A stretch of 9,838 bases of DNA, taken from positions 3,945-13,782 of the forward strand of contig DOBD01000297.1 in assembly GCA_003506275.1 (NCBI GenBank), read 5' to 3'. The notes beneath the pieces were generated by a model. It saw only the letters and a list, made by a program, of their open reading frames with translations. It had not been told where the DNA came from and did no database searches. Below are positions 5,755-9,838 of the stretch, piece by piece. The position numbers and the translations under genes are program-made. Within the stretch, counting starts at the first letter, position 1. Every line of letters begins with the position of its first letter. Source of the stretch: Bacteroidales bacterium. Its GTDB lineage: Bacteria > Bacteroidota > Bacteroidia > Bacteroidales > UBA1402.

Positions 5755-6921
5755 TTACTCGGATCGTTTGCGGTTGGCCACGTAGTCGTTGCGTCGGCCG
5801 GCAAAGATGTCAAACCGGCGGAACTCACACTCGAGGGAACCGTTCAGCATGGCTATCCTGGCCGATGGTCTGAGCGCAATCTGTTCAAAGCAATCTTCTC
5901 TGTAACTCAGCACCCAGGCGGTGTAGCCTGGGAATCCGTGTTTGAGCCGTTCGCCCAATTGGCTGTACAGGGCGAGCAGGTCGTTGGGTTTGATGCGTTC
6001 TCCGTAGGGAGGATTGGTGACCAACAGTCCTGGCAGGGGGGCTTCCGTGATTTTTTGGAAGGCCTGGGTCTTGAGGGTGATGTATTTGGAAAGGCTGGCG
6101 CCCCTGATGTTTTTTTCAGCTGTAGCGATGGCCAAAGGAGAAATGTCAGACCCGGTAATGGTAAAATCGAAGGGTTGTTGGCCGGTATCGTCTGTCATCA
6201 GTGTTTCCAGGAGTTCAGGGTCGAAGTCGGGCCAGTTTTCGAAGGCAAAACGCTGGCGGTAGATGCCGGGCGGAATGTTGAGGGCGATGAGGGCCGCTTC
6301 GATGAGTAGGGTGCCTGAGCCGCACATGGGGTCGATGAAATGCGATTGCCCCTTCCAACCAGCCAGCAGAAGCATGCCGGCAGCCAGGACTTCATTGAGG
6401 GGGGCTTCGGTCTGTGCCACACGGTAGCCTCTTTTATGCAAGGATTCACCCGAACTGTCAAGGGCTAGCGTGCATTGGTCGTGAGAGACGTGAATGTGCA
6501 GGGGAATATCGGGGTTGGTGATGCGCACCGATGGCCGTTGACCGGTTTTTTCCCTGAAGTAGTCGGCCACGGCGTCCTTGGCTTTGTAGGCCAGAAAGCG
6601 GGCGTGTTTGAAATGTTCCGAATACACCACCGTGTCGATGGCGAAGGTTTTCTTGCCGGTGAGCACCGTTTCCCAGGGGTAGTGCTTGAGGGTCTCGTAC
6701 ACCTCGTCGGCATCACTGGCTTTGAACGTCAGCAACGGTTTGAGGATGCGAACGGCTGTACGAAGGTGGATGTTTGCCTTGTAAAGAAGGGTCTTCTCAC
6801 CTTCAAAGGAGACCATGCGGCGGCCGATACGGATGTTTTGGCCGCCCAGTTGTCTGATTTCTTCGGCCAATACGTCTTCCAGGCCCATCAGGGTCTTGGC
6901 AATATAGGTTTCCTGTTTCAT
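5755..6921 (-). CDS. THUMP-domain class I SAM-dependent RNA methyltransferase (RlmL N-terminal-like)
   Basis: The 388-residue protein resembles the methyltransferase half of RlmL (23S rRNA m2G2445) and the YpsC group, which occur as single-domain proteins outside Proteobacteria. The N-terminal segment (1-60, with GLEDVLAEEI) and the THUMP RNA-binding domain (about 60-165) precede a Rossmann methyltransferase domain. That domain has motif I DPMCGSGT (197-204), a motif II acidic residue in GSD (257-259) and the catalytic NPPYGERI (303-310). The NPPY motif is typical of N2-guanine or N6-adenine methylation; m2G on 23S rRNA is the likeliest product but not proven. Its ATG overlaps the cysE stop by four bases (ATGA), and RNase H follows after three bases, so the three genes form a tight operon. 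Confidence 0.9.
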   Translation of the reverse strand: MKQETYIAKTLMGLEDVLAEEIRQLGGQNIRIGRRMVSFEGEKTLLYKANIHLRTAVRILKPLLTFKASDADEVYETLKHYPWETVLTGKKTFAIDTVVYSEHFKHARFLAYKAKDAVADYFREKTGQRPSVRITNPDIPLHIHVSHDQCTLALDSSGESLHKRGYRVAQTEAPLNEVLAAGMLLLAGWKGQSHFIDPMCGSGTLLIEAALIALNIPPGIYRQRFAFENWPDFDPELLETLMTDDTGQQPFDFTITGSDISPLAIATAEKNIRGASLSKYITLKTQAFQKITEAPLPGLLVTNPPYGERIKPNDLLALYSQLGERLKHGFPGYTAWVLSYREDCFEQIALRPSARIAMLNGSLECEFRRFDIFAGRRNDYVANRKRSE

Positions 6922-7850
6922 TTTCTGGCTTTGGATTGGAGGATGCGGGCATTGGGGGCCACGTTTTCAGTGACCCAAATGTTGCCGCCGATGGTGGCAC
7001 CCTGGCCAATGGTGATGCGGCCAAGGATGGTCGCGTTGGAATAAATGATGACATTGTCCTCGAGGACGGGGTGCCTGGCTATGCCTTTGATGGGATTGCC
7101 TTGTTCATCGAGGGGGAAGCTGCGGGCGCCCAGCGTGACACCTTGATACAGTTTTACATGGGTGCCAATGACGGCTGTGGCTCCGATAACAACGCCGGTA
7201 CCGTGGTCGATGGCAAAATAGTTGCCGATGGTGGCGCCTGGATGGATGTCGATGCCGGTCTCCGAATGAGCCATTTCGGTAATCATGCGGGGAATCATGG
7301 GGACGCCTAGTTCGAGTAATCGATGAGCGATGCGGTAATTGCTAATGGCTCTGAGACCAGGATAACAATAGATGACTTCCTCAAAACTGCAGGCGGCAGG
7401 ATCACCGAGAAAGGTGGCCTCCACGTCTGTGGCCAACTGTTCGCGTATGGCGGGCAGAGACGCAATGAAGTCGGCCGACAAGGCCTGGGCTTTTTCTTTT
7501 ATTTCAGCCACCTTGTGGGCTGTCAACGGTTCAGGATTGATACAAGGGGCAGGGGCCACTCCTTGTTGTCTGGAAAAATACAGACCAGCTTGAATTTGGG
7601 CACTTAACACCTGATGCAGGCGTTCCACGTTTACTCCGATGTGGAAGGAAAGATTGTGCTTGGTGATGCTGGCGTTCCCGAAGTAGCCAGGGAAAATGAC
7701 GGAACGGCAGAGGTTGATGATTTCTTCCAAGGCCGCACTGGAAGGCATGGGCAGGGACTCTTGCTGTTCATGGCAGAGGCCCTTCAATAAATCATACTGA
7801 GATAACTCCTTAATGGCGTTATTGATTTTGTCGGAATGAATCAGGTTCAT
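6918..7850 (-). CDS. cysE: serine O-acetyltransferase, long EpsC/CysE type
   Basis: It makes O-acetylserine from serine and acetyl-CoA, the first committed step of cysteine synthesis in the cytoplasm. From the ATG at 7850 it has 310 residues: a long helical N-terminal part (1-165) and a left-handed beta-helix with hexapeptide repeats (about 195-300). Active-site candidates are D201 and H203 (GIDIHPG), the D215-H216 pair (IDHGTG), and R259-H260 (IARHP). Most CysE/EpsC proteins read VIGET or VVGET after the catalytic His; here it is VIGAT, with Ala at 224. An in-frame GTG at 7922 would add 24 residues, but the probable transcription start (near 7920) lies at that point, so the ATG is preferred. 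It heads the operon and overlaps the methyltransferase gene by four bases. Confidence 0.92.
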   Translation of the reverse strand: MNLIHSDKINNAIKELSQYDLLKGLCHEQQESLPMPSSAALEEIINLCRSVIFPGYFGNASITKHNLSFHIGVNVERLHQVLSAQIQAGLYFSRQQGVAPAPCINPEPLTAHKVAEIKEKAQALSADFIASLPAIREQLATDVEATFLGDPAACSFEEVIYCYPGLRAISNYRIAHRLLELGVPMIPRMITEMAHSETGIDIHPGATIGNYFAIDHGTGVVIGATAVIGTHVKLYQGVTLGARSFPLDEQGNPIKGIARHPVLEDNVIIYSNATILGRITIGQGATIGGNIWVTENVAPNARILQSKARK

Positions 7851-7923
7851 GCAAAACGTGTTAAAGGACAGAAGGTTGAACAAAACAAAGAAATAGGTGT
7901 TATCTTCGTTGTCTACCAACACG

Positions 7924-7957
7924 CAAAAATAACCTTTTTTTCTGAGACCCTATTAAA
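7924..7957 (-). promoter_or_regulatory. promoter of the cysE operon
   Basis: On the minus strand TATTTTTG (7931 down to 7924) fits TAnnTTTG exactly and is followed by CG. TTTA (7957 down to 7954) lies 22 bases upstream, a one-mismatch -33 box with a slightly long spacer. The predicted start near 7920 leaves a leader of about 70 bases before the ATG at 7850. Confidence 0.5.
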
Positions 7958-7975
7958 GAAATCTTTCAGTAATCG

Positions 7976-8007
7976 TTTGCGACTCTTGGTGATTTGGATT
8001 ACTTTTG
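7976..8007 (+). promoter_or_regulatory. promoter of the succinate dehydrogenase/fumarate reductase operon
   Basis: Both boxes match the Bacteroidota consensus without mismatch: -33 TTTG at 7976-7979 and -7 TACTTTTG at 8000-8007, separated by 20 bases. Transcription should begin near 8011, with a leader of about 48 bases. The bases 8005-8007 (TTG) are part of the -7 box, which excludes them as a start codon. It is back-to-back with the cysE promoter, with 18 bases between the two -33 boxes. Confidence 0.75.
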
Positions 8008-8058
8008 CGCTCTCTAACGCAGACTACCCTATATTCCATAACACTAATTATTCAAGGT

Positions 8059-8748
8059 ATGAGTTTATTTATTGTCAATTCATCCATTGGACGGAAACTG
8101 ATCATGAGCATCACCGGCCTTGCGCTGGTCTTGTTCCTGACGTTCCATGCCATCATGAATCTGTTCGTCATCATTTCTCCCGAAGTGTATGACCAGATTT
8201 GCCACTTCCTGGGCGCCAACTGGTACGCCATCGTCGGAACGATGGGCCTGGCCTTTCTCTTTGTGGTGCACATCCTCTACGCGTTCTGGCTGTCGTTGCA
8301 AAACTACCTGGCCAGGGGTAAGGATAGGTACGCTGTGACAAAAAAGGCCCCCGGTGTGGATTGGGCTTCTCAGAACATGTTGGTGCTGGGCATCATCGTG
8401 TTTGGTTTCCTCGCCTTGCACCTGTACAATTTCTGGTACAAGATGCAGTTGCAGGAGATTTTGGGTACAACCGCAGTTATTAACGGTCAGTCAATATCTC
8501 CCACAGACGGTGCATTCTTAATTCGGTACACCTTCTCACAGTGGTACTATGTGCTGGCTTACGTAGTATGGCTGGCGGCGCTGTGGTTCCATCTCTCACA
8601 CGGTTTTTGGAGTATGTTCCATAGTGTGGGATGGAGTGGAAGCAAATGGCTGGGACGCTGGCAGGTTATAGGGAACATTTACGTTACCTTGCTGGTTTTG
8701 GGATTCCTGAGCGTGGTGCTTTTTTACTTTTTCAAGAGTATTTTTTAA
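8059..8748 (+). CDS. sdhC: succinate dehydrogenase/fumarate reductase cytochrome b subunit
   Basis: This 229-residue integral membrane protein anchors the complex and carries electrons between quinone and the catalytic subunits. Five hydrophobic helices are visible, at about 14-38, 56-84, 105-128, 163-190 and 203-227. This is the one-gene, di-heme (type B) plan of Wolinella FrdC and Bacillus SdhC. Histidines lie in the first four helices: H30, H71, H121, and H178 or H181. By analogy these are the four axial ligands of two b hemes. The ATG at 8059 is preceded by AAGG at short distance and lies about 48 bases after the predicted transcription start; the upstream TTG is inside the promoter. The flavoprotein gene follows after 19 bases. 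In an anaerobe the complex would mainly reduce fumarate (frdC), but direction cannot be told from this sequence. Confidence 0.93.
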   Translation: MSLFIVNSSIGRKLIMSITGLALVLFLTFHAIMNLFVIISPEVYDQICHFLGANWYAIVGTMGLAFLFVVHILYAFWLSLQNYLARGKDRYAVTKKAPGVDWASQNMLVLGIIVFGFLALHLYNFWYKMQLQEILGTTAVINGQSISPTDGAFLIRYTFSQWYYVLAYVVWLAALWFHLSHGFWSMFHSVGWSGSKWLGRWQVIGNIYVTLLVLGFLSVVLFYFFKSIF

Positions 8749-8767
8749 ACTGTAAATGCAAACGAAA

Positions 8768-9838
8768 ATGGCTACTATAGATTCAAAAATTCCCGAGGGC
8801 GCGTTAGCAGAAAAATGGTCTAACTACAAGGCTCATCAGAAGCTTGTCAACCCGGCCAATAAGCGTAAGCTCGATATTATCGTGGTAGGTTCCGGTCTTG
8901 CCGGCGCTTCGGCGGCCGCAACGCTTGGCAGCCTCGGTTTCAAGGTAAAATGTTTCTGCATTCAGGACTCTCCCCGTCGTGCACACTCAATAGCTGCACA
9001 GGGCGGTATCAACGCAGCAAAAAACTATCAGAATGACGGAGACTCCGTGTATCGTCTCTTCATGGATACGATCAAAGGCGGCGATTACCGTGCACGTGAG
9101 GCTAACGTATATCGTCTGGCTGAAGTCTCGAATAATATAATAGATCAGTGTGTGGCGCAGGGAGTGCCTTTTGCGCGCGAGTATGGCGGCACACTTGCCA
9201 ACCGCTCATTCGGCGGTTCTCAGGTGTCGCGTACATTCTATGCCCGTGGACAGACCGGTCAGCAGTTGTTTCTGGGGGCCTACTCCGCTTTATGTTATCA
9301 GGTTAATCAGGGTAATGTGGAGCTGTTCACCCGTTGCGAAATGCTGGATCTTGTCATGATAAAGGATGACAAGGGCAAGGAGCGTGCACGCGGCATAATT
9401 TACCGTGACCTTGTGAGCGGCGAGATCAAGCGTTGCTCGGCCCACGCCGTGGTAGTGGGAACAGGCGGATATGGAAATGCCTATTTCCTCTCCACAAATG
9501 CCATGACAAGTAACGGATCGGCTATTATGCAATGCTACCGCAAGGGTGCATGGTTTGCCAACCCCGCTTTTGCACAGATCCACCCCACCTGTATTCCTGT
9601 ACAGGGTGACAAACAGTCCAAGTTGACTCTTATGTCGGAGTCTCTCCGTAACGACGGCCGTATATGGGTTCCCAAGAAACTTGAGGATGCGCAGAAGCTG
9701 CAGAAAGGTCTGATAAATCCCAACGATATTCCCGATGAGGACCGTGATTTCTATCTGGAGCGCCGTTATCCTGCATTCGGCAATCTGGTTCCCCGTGACG
9801 TTGCTTCGCGTGCCGCCAAGGAGCGTTGCGACAAGGGC
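8768..9838 (+). CDS. sdhA: succinate dehydrogenase/fumarate reductase flavoprotein subunit (5' part)
   Basis: The first 357 residues are present without a stop; the rest lies beyond the window, and the family is usually about 580-660 residues long. The FAD-binding motif GSGLAG lies at 41-46. H73 in [11 protein letters not shown] is the expected site of covalent FAD attachment. Further catalytic or substrate-binding segments are [12 protein letters not shown] (155-166), IHPT (271-274), SESLRNDGR (290-298) and PRDVASRA (342-349), whose arginine R343 aligns with the proton-transfer arginine of the family. It is co-transcribed with the cytochrome b gene, 19 bases upstream, and the iron-sulfur subunit gene is expected downstream. 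It acts on the cytoplasmic face, interconverting succinate and fumarate. Its codon use (many CTT and ATA, few TTG) differs from the neighbouring genes. Confidence 0.95.
   Translation, partial: MATIDSKIPEGALAEKWSNYKAHQKLVNPANKRKLDIIVVGSGLAGASAAATLGSLGFKVKCFCIQDSPRRAHSIAAQGGINAAKNYQNDGDSVYRLFMDTIKGGDYRAREANVYRLAEVSNNIIDQCVAQGVPFAREYGGTLANRSFGGSQVSRTFYARGQTGQQLFLGAYSALCYQVNQGNVELFTRCEMLDLVMIKDDKGKERARGIIYRDLVSGEIKRCSAHAVVVGTGGYGNAYFLSTNAMTSNGSAIMQCYRKGAWFANPAFAQIHPTCIPVQGDKQSKLTLMSESLRNDGRIWVPKKLEDAQKLQKGLINPNDIPDEDRDFYLERRYPAFGNLVPRDVASRAAKERCDKG

Noticed and set aside
6475..7044. 189-codon open frame on the + strand across the methyltransferase/cysE junction
   Set aside because: It is opposite two well-supported genes, and its Gly/Val/Asp-rich sequence is typical of the reverse complement of a moderately GC-rich coding region.
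7851..7922. N-terminal extension of the serine acetyltransferase from GTG at 7922
   Set aside because: The predicted transcript starts at about 7920; the extra 24 residues are hydrophobic and unlike a cytoplasmic enzyme of this family.
8005..8058. N-terminal extension of the cytochrome b subunit from TTG at 8005
   Set aside because: These bases belong to the -7 box of the best promoter in the window; the ATG at 8059 gives the usual start of the family.
1..9838. CRISPR array, tRNA/rRNA genes, transposase or phage genes
   Set aside because: I looked for spaced repeats, tRNA-like cloverleaf ends, inverted-repeat-bounded elements and typical motifs and saw none; nearly all sequence is explained by ten ordinary chromosomal genes.

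Overview
The window reads as a chromosomal segment from a member of Bacteroidota, most likely order Bacteroidales. Three things point there. The protein families are typical: a DUF4254 protein beside a GT9 glycosyltransferase, an RNase H with an N-terminal viroplasmin-like domain, a long EpsC-type serine acetyltransferase, and a one-gene cytochrome b subunit followed by a succinate dehydrogenase/fumarate reductase flavoprotein. Clear Shine-Dalgarno sequences are scarce. Bacteroidota-type promoters (-7 box TAnnTTTG, -33 box TTTG or a near match) sit in front of every transcription unit I can define. I cannot name a genus.

Left part (about 53-2530, + strand): one promoter followed by three tightly packed genes, DUF4254, a GT9 heptosyltransferase-like enzyme and an InaA/WaaP-type LPS kinase. 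The first two genes abut and the last two overlap by 4 bases. This looks like a lipopolysaccharide core assembly and decoration operon.

Middle part (2477-7957, - strand, read from right to left): cysE, a THUMP-domain RNA methyltransferase, an RNase HI, a family-2 glycosyltransferase, and a large protein carrying two family-2 glycosyltransferase domains. The first three genes are packed as one operon behind a promoter at 7924-7957. The two glycosyltransferase genes appear to have their own promoter (5120-5152) at the end of the RNase H gene. The last glycosyltransferase gene converges with the LPS kinase gene and overlaps it by 54 bases. The left operon and the two glycosyltransferase genes together make up a surface-glycan (probably LPS/LOS core) locus of five genes, interrupted by housekeeping genes.

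Right part (7976-9838, + strand): a promoter divergent from that of cysE, then the membrane cytochrome b subunit and the 5' 357 codons of the flavoprotein subunit of succinate dehydrogenase/fumarate reductase. The flavoprotein gene runs off the window, and the iron-sulfur subunit would be expected next.

I see no mobile element, CRISPR array, tRNA, rRNA or clear defence system. The observations most worth a second look are: a perfect 22-bp palindrome inside the LPS kinase gene; runs of eight A in the linker of the double-domain glycosyltransferase; a 13-bp direct repeat at the overlapping convergent gene ends; the internal promoter in front of the glycosyltransferase pair; and a change in codon use at the flavoprotein gene.
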